From contig NZ_LNUT01000004.1 of assembly GCF_001512305.1 (NCBI RefSeq), positions 239,811-303,810 on the forward strand: 64,000 nucleotides of DNA, in the 5' to 3' direction. Below, piece after piece: positions 44,037-52,741 of the stretch. The stretch comes from Arthrobacter sp. EPSL27 (GTDB taxonomy: Bacteria; Actinomycetota; Actinomycetes; Actinomycetales; Micrococcaceae). A model generated the notes under the pieces. The model was not told the DNA's origin and made no database searches. It was given only the letters and a program-made list of their open reading frames with translations. A program made the position numbers and the translations under genes. How positions within the stretch are numbered: the first letter of the stretch is position 1; every line of letters begins with the position of its first letter.

Positions 44037-44063
44037 TTACCGCGGCGGAACCCCTGCCGATAG
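44037..44063 (+). promoter_or_regulatory. Sigma-28-type promoter upstream of fliM
   Basis: TTAC, a 15-base spacer and GCCGATAG. Its -10 ends at the first possible GTG of fliM, so the transcript should start near 44070-44072. Confidence 0.8.
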
Positions 44064-44071
44064 TGGCAACC

Positions 44072-44968
44072 GTGAGTGTTTTGGATGAGCAGGATGTGGC
44101 GCGGGAGCGGACGGTCAGCGTCTACGACTTCCGCCGTCCCGCGACGCTCGCCCGGGAACACAGCCGCGTTCTGGAGCTCGCCTTCGAAACCTATGCCCGC
44201 CAGTGGGGAACGCAGCTGACCGCCAAGGTCAGGGTCAAATCCGTGGTGCGGCTCGAAGACGTCAGCATGCTCAGCTACGACGAGTACGCGGCCTCACTTC
44301 CCGCGGTCACCGCCATGGTGCTGTGCACCGTGGAGGGACACGATTCCAAACTGGTGGTGCAGTTCCCCGCCCCGGCCGCCCTCGGCTGGGTCAACCGCAT
44401 GCTGGGAGCCTCCAACGACTCGCCCATGCCGGACCGCAAGTTCACCCAGATTGAACAGGCTCTGGTCAAGGGCCTCATGGACGAGGCCCTTGAAGACCTC
44501 GGCTACTCATTGGGGCCGCTGCTGAGTGAATCCGTGCGGGTGGACACCATCCAGTACAACTCCCAGTTCGCCCAGGCCGCAGCCCCCAGCGAATTGATGA
44601 TCGTCGCGGCGTTCACCATGAACGTCGGCGACATGAGCGCCCCCGCCACGCTAGCCGTTCCGGCCGGCCTGCTGCTGGGCAGGCTCAAAAAGGTCAACCC
44701 GACCGACAACCGCGGTGACGCCGCCGCCCGCGTCTCCGCCCAGCTGGAGCGCGTTCCGGTGGAGCTGTCGGTCCGGCTCTCAACATCATTTGTCACCCCC
44801 AGCCAGGTCCTGGGTCTCGCCGTGGGCGACGTCCTGACCCTCCCGCACCTGGAGAACCGGCCGTTCGACCTCACCCTGGACGGCACCCGGCTCGCCACTG
44901 CCGCCCCTGCACGCAACGGGTCCCGCGCGGCAGCCGTCATTGTCACAATCGAGGAGAATCACCGATGA
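44072..44968 (+). CDS. fliM: Flagellar motor switch protein FliM
   Basis: A 298-residue switch protein. The N-terminus keeps a shortened CheY/FliN-type motif (VLDEQDVAR, in place of LSQxEID), then VYDFRRPATLAREHSRVLELAFETYARQW, the FliM middle domain and a C-terminal SpoA-like domain (ERVPVELSVRLSTSFVTPSQVLGLAVGDVL). The GTG at 44072 is chosen because the promoter -10 covers the upstream GTG at 44063; translation may be leaderless. A further GTG at 44096 would cut the conserved N-terminal motif. It overlaps fliN by 4 bp. Confidence 0.93.
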   Translation: MSVLDEQDVARERTVSVYDFRRPATLAREHSRVLELAFETYARQWGTQLTAKVRVKSVVRLEDVSMLSYDEYAASLPAVTAMVLCTVEGHDSKLVVQFPAPAALGWVNRMLGASNDSPMPDRKFTQIEQALVKGLMDEALEDLGYSLGPLLSESVRVDTIQYNSQFAQAAAPSELMIVAAFTMNVGDMSAPATLAVPAGLLLGRLKKVNPTDNRGDAAARVSAQLERVPVELSVRLSTSFVTPSQVLGLAVGDVLTLPHLENRPFDLTLDGTRLATAAPARNGSRAAAVIVTIEENHR

Positions 44969-45693
44969 GCATCACCCTGACCAGGCACGAATCGTCGGCG
45001 GAACGGCTCGTTGAAGAACTGCCGACCCCTGTTGCCCTCAAGGTGCTGGCCCTGGTGCCGGCCCGGGCTGCGGCGGCCCACGCCCGCCAGGCGGTCACTG
45101 CAACCTTCGTCGGCTCCGTCACTGCCGACCTCGCGCTCATGTTGAGCGACCGGACATTCCTCGACGAAGCAGCCGGCGGCATGGCCGGAACCCAGTCCGG
45201 CGTCGTATCTGTGACCGATGTGCTGCGCCCCGCCATGGAAAGCGCCAGCTCCGTGTTCGGCGCCGGCGTCCTGAGCGACCTGCGCGAGTCCGACGCCTCC
45301 GGGCTGCTTTCGGACCCGGACACAGCGGTTTTCGAACTCTCCGACGGCGTCAACGCCGCCGCCTGGTTCGCCGTCCGCCTCCGCGAGCACAGCACCAGCC
45401 AGGACCGCGCCGGTGACGTCCTCGCCGGGGGCGAGGCCGTCGCCGGCCGGCTCGGGCGGATCAACAACATTGAAATGGCCCTGACCGTGGAGATCGGGCG
45501 CACCCGCATGTCGGTGCGGGACGTGCTGTCACTGGAACCGGGCAAGATCATCGAACTCGACCGCTCCGACGGCGGCCCGGCCGACGTCCTGCTCAACGGC
45601 AGGCTGATCGCCCACGGCGAGGTGGTGGTCCTGGACCAGGACTACGCCGTCCGGATCACGCGCATCCTCGACGTCGCCGAGGGACTCAGCTGA
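44965..45693 (+). CDS. fliN: Flagellar motor switch protein FliN with extended N-terminal domain
   Basis: A 242-residue protein. The last 80 residues are a SpoA/FliN domain (NIEMALTVEIGRTRMSVRDVLSLEPGKIIEL and VLLNGRLIAHGEVVVLDQDYAVRITRIL). The first 150 residues form a separate domain (LPTPVALKVLALVPARA, FVGSVTADLALMLSD) that looks like the CheC-like part of FliY, though the phosphatase motifs could not be confirmed. It forms the lower C-ring with FliM. This layout is between FliN and FliY. Confidence 0.92.
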   Translation: MSITLTRHESSAERLVEELPTPVALKVLALVPARAAAAHARQAVTATFVGSVTADLALMLSDRTFLDEAAGGMAGTQSGVVSVTDVLRPAMESASSVFGAGVLSDLRESDASGLLSDPDTAVFELSDGVNAAAWFAVRLREHSTSQDRAGDVLAGGEAVAGRLGRINNIEMALTVEIGRTRMSVRDVLSLEPGKIIELDRSDGGPADVLLNGRLIAHGEVVVLDQDYAVRITRILDVAEGLS

Positions 45694-46260
45694 ATGGATG
45701 CACTGATCCTCGGGCTGCGGGTCTTCGTAGCCCTGGGCGCGGTGCTTGGCCTCATGTGGTACCTGCAACGCCGGCTCGGCAAAGGCACGGGACGGCGGAG
45801 GGCTGACCGCGCGTTGACCGTCGTCAGCCGGCAAAGCGTGGGCCAGAAGGCCTCCGTGGTGGTGGTCGACGCCGCCGGGCAGCGATTCCTGCTCGGCGTC
45901 ACAGAGCACGCCGTCAACGTCCTGCACACCGGGGACATCCCGGCCGACGCGGAAGAAGCGGCCGCGCCCGAGCCCCGGCGCGGTAGCGGCGATTTCGCCC
46001 GGGTGCTGTCCGGCCTCGCCCCGCTGCCGATCGGGCAGGCCGCTTTCGAGGAACTCCCCGAGGGCAGCGGCGAGCCGGCAGCTTCCGACGCCGGAGGCCC
46101 CCCGCTGTCCCGCCGCAGCACGCTGCACCGGAACTCCCACGCGCGCGGACCCGCGCTGCGCGGCACCGCGTCCGGGCATGCGCCCCTGCACGGTTCGATT
46201 CTTGCCGGCTCCACCTGGAAGCAGGCCGCCGCCGCTCTCAGGAGCGGACGCCGCAATTGA
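45694..46260 (+). CDS. fliO: Flagellar biosynthesis protein FliO
   Basis: A 188-residue protein with one N-terminal membrane helix (ILGLRVFVALGAVLGLMWYLQRRL) and a small beta domain (ALTVVSRQSVGQKASVVVVDAAGQRFLLGVTEHAVNVL) typical of FliO. The C-terminal 90 residues are disordered and Pro/Gly/Ala-rich. It assists FliP assembly. It starts at the base after the fliN stop. Confidence 0.9.
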   Translation: MDALILGLRVFVALGAVLGLMWYLQRRLGKGTGRRRADRALTVVSRQSVGQKASVVVVDAAGQRFLLGVTEHAVNVLHTGDIPADAEEAAAPEPRRGSGDFARVLSGLAPLPIGQAAFEELPEGSGEPAASDAGGPPLSRRSTLHRNSHARGPALRGTASGHAPLHGSILAGSTWKQAAAALRSGRRN

Positions 46261-47108
46261 CCCGCTTTCTCACATCCCGCCCGGCTGCCCTCCCCCCGGC
46301 CAGGACCGCGGCCCTGGGCGTGGCCGCCGTCCTGCTCACGGCGCTGCTGCTGTGGCTGAGCGCATCGGCCGGCCACACCGCACCCATTGACCCCATCCCG
46401 CCGGTGGCCCCGACGGACCCTGCCAACCCGGGCGGCGGCAGCGTCAACATCGAGATCAACGGACTGGACGGGAAACCTTCGACGGCGGTCCTGACCCTCA
46501 TCGGCATCACGCTGCTGTCGGTGGCACCGGCGCTGCTCTTGATGATGACATCGTTCACCAAGATCTTCGTGGTGCTGGCCATGACCCGCAACGCCCTGTC
46601 GCTGCCATCCATCCCGCCGAACCAGGTCCTCGCCGGCCTGGCCCTTTTCCTGTCCATCTTTGTCATGTGGCCGGTCATCAACGAGATGAACACGGCCGGG
46701 ATCCAGCCGTACTTGAACGGCACCCTGGACTTCAACGGCGCCGTCGGCGCCGCGAGCGGCCCGCTCCAGCAGTTCATGCTGGCCCACACCCGGGAAGAGG
46801 ACATCGCCCTGATGTCCCGGGCGGCGGCCGCGGAGAACCCGGCCACCCCCGAGGCTGTCCCCATGCAGACCCTCATCCCGGCCTTCATGATCTCGGAACT
46901 GCGGGCCGCCTTCATTATCGGCTTCGTCATCTTCATCCCGTTCCTGGTGATCGACCTCGTGGTCTCCGCGGCCTTGATGTCCATGGGCATGATGATGCTC
47001 CCGCCGGTGATGATTTCGCTGCCCTTCAAGATCCTGCTTTTCGTCCTCGTCGACGGCTGGGGCCTGATCATCACCTCGCTCATCCAAAGCTATGCAGGCA
47101 CCGGATGA
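46257..47108 (+). CDS. fliP: Flagellar export protein FliP
   Basis: A 283-residue membrane protein. It has an N-terminal signal-like segment (about 15-45), a short linker, then the FliP core: VLTLIGITLLSVAPALLLMMTSFTKIFVVLAMTRNAL and PNQVLAGLALFLSIFVMWPV, and the second half with LIPAFMISELRAAFIIGFVIFIPFLVIDLVVS. It forms the export gate pore. A TTG start overlaps the fliO stop. Confidence 0.95.
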   Translation: MTRFLTSRPAALPPARTAALGVAAVLLTALLLWLSASAGHTAPIDPIPPVAPTDPANPGGGSVNIEINGLDGKPSTAVLTLIGITLLSVAPALLLMMTSFTKIFVVLAMTRNALSLPSIPPNQVLAGLALFLSIFVMWPVINEMNTAGIQPYLNGTLDFNGAVGAASGPLQQFMLAHTREEDIALMSRAAAAENPATPEAVPMQTLIPAFMISELRAAFIIGFVIFIPFLVIDLVVSAALMSMGMMMLPPVMISLPFKILLFVLVDGWGLIITSLIQSYAGTG

Positions 47109-47380
47109 ACGCCAACGCCGTCCTGGACATCTGCCTCCAGGCGATGATCGTCGCGGCCAAGCTCTCCGCGCCCGTGCTGGTGACAGCACTCGTCGTCGGG
47201 CTGGCCATCGCGCTGCTGCAGTCCATCACCCAGCTGCAGGAAGCCACCCTGTCCTTTGTGCCCAAGGCCGCAGCTGTGGCGGTGGCCCTGGTGATCTGCG
47301 GCCACTGGATGATCTCGGAGATGGTCGCGTTCACCAACGACCTTTTCGACAAGATTCCGGCCCTGCTCGGGGGCCTGTGA
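47105..47380 (+). CDS. fliQ: Flagellar export protein FliQ
   Basis: A 91-residue protein with two membrane helices: AMIVAAKLSAPVLVTALVVGLAIALLQSITQLQEATLSFVPK (short blocks; the Q-x-x-E-x-x-L-x-F-x-P-K end is diagnostic) and VALVICGHWMISEMV. The ATG at 47105 overlaps the fliP stop; a longer open frame upstream is out of family. It is part of the export gate with FliP and FliR. Confidence 0.95.
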   Translation: MNANAVLDICLQAMIVAAKLSAPVLVTALVVGLAIALLQSITQLQEATLSFVPKAAAVAVALVICGHWMISEMVAFTNDLFDKIPALLGGL

Positions 47381-47381
47381 G

Positions 47382-48140
47382 GTGGGCATACCGATCGACC
47401 CGACGTGGCTCGAGGCGGTTCTGCTGGCCACCGTCCGGATGACGGCATTCCTGATCGTGGCGCCGCCCTTCGCCTACCAGGCGTTCCCCGGCCGCGTGAA
47501 GGCCATGCTCGGGGTGGGGCTCGGACTGGCCGTCTCCCAGTGGGTGTCCGCCGGGTACACGCCCCGCGATACCGCCGGTTTTCTCACCGGGGTGGTCCTG
47601 GAACTGGTCACCGGGCTGGCCCTCGGGTTCCTGGTGCTGGTCATCTTCTCGGCCGTCCAGTCCGCCGGCAGCCTGATCGACCTCTTCAGCGGCTTCCAGC
47701 TGGCCCAGAGTTTTGACCCGCAGATGAACGTCAACGGGGCCCAGTTCACCCGGCTGATGCAGATGGCCGCACTGGCGCTGCTGTTCGCCTCCGACGGCTA
47801 CCAGCTGGTCATCACCGGCCTCACCGGCAGCTTCGTGGCCCTCCCGCTGGCCGGCGGCATCGACCTGGCCCAGCCGGTGCAGGCCATGACGACGGCGGTC
47901 ACCGGCATGTTCCTCGCCGCCGTCCAGATCGCCGGGCCGCTGGTTGTGGTGCTTTTCCTCGCCGACGTCGGCCTCGGCCTGCTGACCCGGGTGGCCCCGG
48001 CGCTCAACGCCTTCTCCCTCGGGTTCCCGCTCAAGATCCTGATGACGCTTATGCTCGCCGGGTTCATGTTCCTGGCACTGCCCAGGATCGTCTCCAGCCT
48101 CGCCAACCAGGCCGCCAAGACAGTGCTGGGGGTGGGCTGA
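47382..48140 (+). CDS. fliR: Flagellar export protein FliR
   Basis: A 252-residue membrane protein with about six membrane segments. Features are AVLLATVRMTAFLIVAPPF at the start, IDLFSGFQLAQSFDPQMN, and ADVGLGLLTRVAPALNAFSLGFPLKILMTL. It completes the FliPQR pore. The GTG at 47382 follows fliQ after one base; FlhB overlaps its stop by one base. Confidence 0.95.
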   Translation: MGIPIDPTWLEAVLLATVRMTAFLIVAPPFAYQAFPGRVKAMLGVGLGLAVSQWVSAGYTPRDTAGFLTGVVLELVTGLALGFLVLVIFSAVQSAGSLIDLFSGFQLAQSFDPQMNVNGAQFTRLMQMAALALLFASDGYQLVITGLTGSFVALPLAGGIDLAQPVQAMTTAVTGMFLAAVQIAGPLVVVLFLADVGLGLLTRVAPALNAFSLGFPLKILMTLMLAGFMFLALPRIVSSLANQAAKTVLGVG

Positions 48141-49219
48141 TGTCGGATTCGCAGGAAAAAACCGAGGAAGCCACCGACAAACGCATGAAAGAGGTCCGCT
48201 CCAAGGGCCAGCTTTCGCGCTCCCAGGACCTCACCGCGTGGGTGGGTGTCGGTGCCGCTGCCATCATGATCCCGGGCACCGTCGAACGGGCCTCCAATGC
48301 CGCCACGGACCAGCTGTTCAGCGTCCGCGGCATTATTGCCGCCCCGGACCCGGGCGCAGCACTGAAGGCCCTCGAAGACGGGCTCGCCTCCATTGCCGGA
48401 ATTGCCGGGCCCATGCTGATCGTGGTGTTCGTCGTGGTCCTCGCCGGGGCCGCACTTCAGGGCGGCGTGCATCTGAAGAAATTCAAACCGGATTTCGAGC
48501 ACTTCAAGCTTCTCAGCGGCTTGAAACGCGTCTTCGGAGCCCAGGCGATCTGGGGCGGACTCAAGGCGCTGCTGAAGGCAACCGTTGTGGGTTTAGTTCT
48601 TTACAGCGTGGTGCAGGGACTGGTTCCGGTGCTGCTCACTGCCGGCGGCATGCCGGTTGCCGGTGTCGTGCAGGCTGCCGGCGGCGGTGTTGCCTCGTTG
48701 GTCCAGTTCGCCGTGGCAGCCGGCATTGTGCTGGCCGCGGCTGACTTCTTCGTCGTTATGCGACGCAACCGGAAGAAGACCCGGATGTCCAAGAAGGAAG
48801 TCCAGGACGAAAACAAAAACAGCGAAGGCGATCCGCTGATCCGGTCACAGCGGAGGGCGCGGCAGATGGCGATGAGCCGGAACCGCATGATCGCAGCGAT
48901 CGGGGATGCCGACGTCGTGCTGGTTAACCCCACGCACTTCGCGGTGGCGCTCAAATACGAACCCGGAAAGTCCGCGCCCCGCGTGGTGGCCAAGGGATCC
49001 GGCCATGTGGCGGCCAAGATCCGCGAAGAGGCCGAAGCCAAAAACGTGCCGATGGTCCAAGACATCCCCCTGACCCGGGCCCTGCACGGCGCCTGTGAAC
49101 TGGGCCAGGAGATCCCGGTGGACTTCTACCGGGCCGTGGCCGGCGTCCTCGCCTTCGTGATGTCGCTCAAGGCCCGCGGCGCCGCCCGCGGCCTGCACCG
49201 GATGGCACCCGCCACGTGA
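48140..49219 (+). CDS. flhB: Flagellar export switch protein FlhB
   Basis: A 359-residue protein. The N-terminal motif EKTEEATDKRMKEVRSKGQLSRSQDLTAW is typical, four membrane segments follow, and the cytoplasmic domain contains the autocleavage site NPTH in VVLVNPTHFAVALKY. Its cleavage switches export from rod/hook to filament substrates with FliK. The start overlaps the fliR stop (TGATG). Confidence 0.96.
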   Translation: MSDSQEKTEEATDKRMKEVRSKGQLSRSQDLTAWVGVGAAAIMIPGTVERASNAATDQLFSVRGIIAAPDPGAALKALEDGLASIAGIAGPMLIVVFVVVLAGAALQGGVHLKKFKPDFEHFKLLSGLKRVFGAQAIWGGLKALLKATVVGLVLYSVVQGLVPVLLTAGGMPVAGVVQAAGGGVASLVQFAVAAGIVLAAADFFVVMRRNRKKTRMSKKEVQDENKNSEGDPLIRSQRRARQMAMSRNRMIAAIGDADVVLVNPTHFAVALKYEPGKSAPRVVAKGSGHVAAKIREEAEAKNVPMVQDIPLTRALHGACELGQEIPVDFYRAVAGVLAFVMSLKARGAARGLHRMAPAT

Positions 49220-49256
49220 ACACCCCTCCCGCCAGCGTCTGTGAAAGGACCGCACC

Positions 49257-51305
49257 ATGAAGAACAAGCTCGCTCCGCTGGCCGTGCCCATCGGCATCGT
49301 CGGCATTGTGCTGCTGCTGGTTGTTCCGGTGCCCGCGCCGCTGCTGGACATCCTGATCGTCTGCAACATCCTGCTGGCGCTGCTGGTGCTGCTGACCAGC
49401 ATGTTCGTCAAGAAGCCGCTGGACTTCTCCGTTTTCCCTTCACTGCTGCTGGTTGCCACGCTGTTCCGGCTGGGCCTGAACGTCGCCTCCACCCGGCTGG
49501 TGCTGGGGGAGGGGTACGCCGGGCAGGTCATCGAAGCCTTCGGCCACGTGACGGTGGGCGGGTCCATGATCATCGGCGCCGTCGTCTTCCTCATCCTGCT
49601 CGTCATCCAGTTCGTCGTGGTCACCAAGGGCGCCGAACGTGTGGCTGAAGTCGGGGCGCGCTTCACCCTGGACGCCATGCCGGGCAAGCAGATGGCGATC
49701 GACGCCGACCTCAACGCGGGCCTGATCACGGACACCCAGGCCCGGGAACGCCGGGCCGAAGTGTCGGCCGAGGCGGATTTCTACGGGGCCATGGACGGAG
49801 CCTCGAAGTTCGTCAAGGGCGACGCCATCGCCGGGCTAATCATCATCATCATCAACTTCGTCGGCGGCATCGCGATCGGCATGCTGCAGCGCGGCCAGGA
49901 AATCGGCGAGGCCGTCAGCACCTACGGCATCCTGACCATGGGCGACGGCCTCGTCACCCAGATCCCGGCCCTCCTCATGGCCGTCTCCACGGGCATGATC
50001 GTGACCCGGTCCAACGCGGAATCGGACATGGGCCGCACATCGTCGACCCAGCTGATGCAGTCGCCCAACGCCTTGATGATCGCGGGGGTCGCCGCCGTCG
50101 CCATGGCCCTGATTCCGGGCATGCCGCCCCTGCCGTTCCTCCTGGTCGGTGCGGGTCTGATCTTCGCCTCACGCCGGATCGCAGCGCAGAAGGCCCAGGA
50201 GGAGAAGACCCTCGCCGCCGAGGCGAACGCCTTGAACTCCCCGGAAATGGACCCGAACGAGAAGCTGCTGGAGGACATGCGCATCCACCCTGTTGAAATC
50301 CTCCTCGCCCCGGACCTCGTGGACATGGTCTCCGGCGCCTCGGACGATCTCTTGGCCAGGGTCCGGTCCCTGCGGCACAAAATCGCCATGGAACTGGGCC
50401 TGGTCATCCCTCCGGTCCGCACCCGGGACAGCGTGGACCTGCCTCCGGCGAGCTACTCGATCCGGATCGCCGGCGTCGAGGCGGGCGCCGGCACCGCCCC
50501 CGGCGGGCAGATGCTGGCACTGGGCGACAGCCTCGACTCGCTTCCCGGCGCCGCGATGATCGAACCCGTGTTCGGACTCGCCGGCAAGTGGATCCCGGCA
50601 GAAATGCGCCACAACGCGGAAATGACCGGCGCCACCGTCATTGACAGGGTCTCCGTCCTGGTCACCCACCTGTCCTCGATCGTCACGGCCAACGCTGCCC
50701 GGCTGCTGTCCCGCGAGGACGTCCGGGTCCTGACCGAGGGGGTACGGAAACAGAGCCCGTCCGCCGTCGACGAGCTCACCCCGGCCCTGCTCTCCCTCGC
50801 GGAGCTGCAGCGCGTCCTGCAGGGCCTGCTGGACGAGCAGGTGCCGATCAACGACCTGGCCAGGATCTACGAGGCGCTGACCCTCCGCGCCAAGGTCTCC
50901 ACGGACCCGGAATCGCTGGTCGAAGCCGCACGCCAGGCCCTCGGCCCTGCCCTGACAGCCAAGTTCATGGACGGCCCGGCGCTGAACGTGATCATGATCG
51001 ACCCCGTCCTGGAGCAGCACATGCTCGAAGACATGCGCCCCGCCGAGGGCGGGAGCCAGATCGTGATGGCCCAGGACAAGCTCGACGCCGTGCTCCGCTC
51101 GCTGCGTGCCGCCGTCGACTCCGCAGCAGCCGCCAGCCGTCCGGCCGTGCTGGTCTGCGCCCCGGCACTCCGCCCAGCCATCCGTCGCCTGGTGGGGGCG
51201 CAACCAGGGTCCGTGCCGGTCCTGTCCTACCGCGAGGTCACCTCCGCCAACGTCCGGATCGAAACAGTAGGAGTCGTTCGCCATGCAGAACCGCTTTCGG
51301 CTTAA
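49257..51305 (+). CDS. flhA: Flagellar export protein FlhA
   Basis: A 682-residue export-gate protein. There are eight membrane segments in the first 320 residues with the conserved FHIPEP region (LLVATLFRLGLNVASTRLVL, then FVVVTKGAERVAEVGARFTLDAMPGKQMAID). A large cytoplasmic domain follows, forming the nonameric ring that docks chaperone-substrate complexes. AAGGA precedes the ATG. The 3' end overlaps the flhF-like gene by 23 bp. Confidence 0.96.
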   Translation: MKNKLAPLAVPIGIVGIVLLLVVPVPAPLLDILIVCNILLALLVLLTSMFVKKPLDFSVFPSLLLVATLFRLGLNVASTRLVLGEGYAGQVIEAFGHVTVGGSMIIGAVVFLILLVIQFVVVTKGAERVAEVGARFTLDAMPGKQMAIDADLNAGLITDTQARERRAEVSAEADFYGAMDGASKFVKGDAIAGLIIIIINFVGGIAIGMLQRGQEIGEAVSTYGILTMGDGLVTQIPALLMAVSTGMIVTRSNAESDMGRTSSTQLMQSPNALMIAGVAAVAMALIPGMPPLPFLLVGAGLIFASRRIAAQKAQEEKTLAAEANALNSPEMDPNEKLLEDMRIHPVEILLAPDLVDMVSGASDDLLARVRSLRHKIAMELGLVIPPVRTRDSVDLPPASYSIRIAGVEAGAGTAPGGQMLALGDSLDSLPGAAMIEPVFGLAGKWIPAEMRHNAEMTGATVIDRVSVLVTHLSSIVTANAARLLSREDVRVLTEGVRKQSPSAVDELTPALLSLAELQRVLQGLLDEQVPINDLARIYEALTLRAKVSTDPESLVEAARQALGPALTAKFMDGPALNVIMIDPVLEQHMLEDMRPAEGGSQIVMAQDKLDAVLRSLRAAVDSAAAASRPAVLVCAPALRPAIRRLVGAQPGSVPVLSYREVTSANVRIETVGVVRHAEPLSA

Positions 51306-52398
51306 GGGCGCTTCGCTCGATGAGATCCGGCGCAAGGCGGAAAAGCGGCATGGTCCTGCCGCCCGGATTGTCTCGGCGGAACGCATCATCAGCCCCGGAA
51401 TCGCCGGGCTCTTCGCCGGCGACCGCTATGAGGCGATCATTGAGGTAGCGGTGGAACACCAGGTGGTCACCGGAGAGGTAGTCCCCGATCCCGATATTCT
51501 GGCCGAGACGGACGCGCCGCCCTCGCAGGCAGCGAAACCAGCGCCGTCTGCCGCGTCTGCCGCGTCTGCCCCGGCCGGCGGGCAGGGGCGGCCCCCCGTG
51601 CCGCCCGCTCCCGCCCATCAGCTAAAGAGCGCAGCAATCGCCGCGCTGCTTGAGGAAGCCGACGCCGCCGAAGCCGTCCTGCACCGGCCCGGACCCTCGG
51701 GGCTTTCGACGGAGTCCCCGGACTTCGCTGAACTGCTCGAACAGCTCGGCGCCGGCCTGCGCAGCCCGTCCGCGGACGACCCCGCCACCCCGGCCACCAC
51801 CGTTGCTGCGGCCCCCGCACCGGCCACCACCGTGGCTGCCGCCCCAGCCCCGGCCACACCCGGGGCTGCGGCACCCGCCACAGCGTCCGCGCCCGCCCGG
51901 CTGTCCCAACCAGTACCGACCCCGCTGAGCGGAACCGGCGATTTGGTGGTGCTCGTCGGGCTGGGCGATGACGCGCTGGACATGGCCCTGGCCATGTCCA
52001 CAGCCGCCGGCGGCGCCGATGTCCGCACGGCGGGAAAGCTCTCCGCCTATGGACACCTGCACGTGGACGGCCGCCAGGGCGCCACCGCGGCCCGGGCCCA
52101 CGCGGTCATGACCGACCAGACCGTGCTGGTGGCTTTCGGCCTGGGAAAGGCCCGGGACGCGCTTGCCCGGCTCCAGTCCATCGTCGCACTGTCCCCGGAC
52201 CAGGTGTGGGTCGTGGTCGACGCCGGGCGGAAGCCGGAGGACTCGGCGCGCTGGGTGGAGGTCCTGGCCGCCCAGCTGGACATCACCGCCGTAGCGGTCG
52301 TCGGGGCGGCTGAGACGGGCAGCCCCGAAACCGTCAACACGCTTGGCCTGCCCGTAGGCTGGATCGACTCCGGCCCGGCCCGCTTGGCCGCGATCTGA
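51283..52398 (+). CDS. FlhF-like protein with degenerate GTPase domain
   Basis: A 371-residue protein in the flhF position after flhA. Residues 1-60 resemble the FlhF N-terminal domain (FRLKGASLDEIRRKAEKRHGPAARIVSAERI). Residues 65-215 are a Pro/Ala/Thr-rich linker with repeats of ATTVAAAPAP. Residues 216-371 look like an SRP-GTPase relic: strand DLVVLVGLG with no GKT/S P-loop, a G3-like VVVDAGR at about 311-316, and a terminal ETGSP...GLPVGWIDSGP similar to the FlhF end. GTP binding seems lost. TAGGAG precedes the ATG inside flhA. The role may be a structural or pseudo-GTPase regulator of flagellar placement or number. Confidence 0.7.
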   Translation: MQNRFRLKGASLDEIRRKAEKRHGPAARIVSAERIISPGIAGLFAGDRYEAIIEVAVEHQVVTGEVVPDPDILAETDAPPSQAAKPAPSAASAASAPAGGQGRPPVPPAPAHQLKSAAIAALLEEADAAEAVLHRPGPSGLSTESPDFAELLEQLGAGLRSPSADDPATPATTVAAAPAPATTVAAAPAPATPGAAAPATASAPARLSQPVPTPLSGTGDLVVLVGLGDDALDMALAMSTAAGGADVRTAGKLSAYGHLHVDGRQGATAARAHAVMTDQTVLVAFGLGKARDALARLQSIVALSPDQVWVVVDAGRKPEDSARWVEVLAAQLDITAVAVVGAAETGSPETVNTLGLPVGWIDSGPARLAAI

Positions 52399-52470
52399 TG
52401 GTCTGCACAAAACATTCACAGGCAGCAGGATCCGTCCGCAGCCCCGCACAGCGAAGGGTAGATTGAAAGG

Positions 52471-52725
52471 ATGCTGGTACTAACACGCAAGCCGGGCGAA
52501 CAGATCATGATCGGCGACGGAATCGTCATCACGGTCCTGGAAGGCCGGGGCGACGGTGTTCGCATAGGCATCGAGGCCCCCCGAGGCGTCTCCATCCAGC
52601 GCAGGGAAGTCATCGAGGCTATCGCCGCGGCCAACCGCGCGGCGGCCGAAGCCGGGCCAGAGGCCGAGGACGCCTTGCGGGGGCTCCTGCCACCGTCACA
52701 CGGGCCGGTCCCGGCTGCTGACTGA
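52471..52725 (+). CDS. csrA: Translational regulator CsrA
   Basis: An 84-residue RNA-binding protein. The core MLVLTRKPGEQIMIGDGIVITVLE, then VRIGIEAPRGVSIQRREV carries the RNA-binding strands and the Arg near 44 important for binding. About 20 extra C-terminal residues extend past the usual CsrA. It binds GGA hairpins in mRNA leaders and is antagonised by FliW (21830). Likely targets are the flagellin leader (25285) and possibly the flgB leader (29062). It is the last gene of the fliM-flhA operon. Confidence 0.95.
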   Translation: MLVLTRKPGEQIMIGDGIVITVLEGRGDGVRIGIEAPRGVSIQRREVIEAIAAANRAAAEAGPEAEDALRGLLPPSHGPVPAAD

Positions 52726-52741
52726 CGGGCTGACCTCCGCC

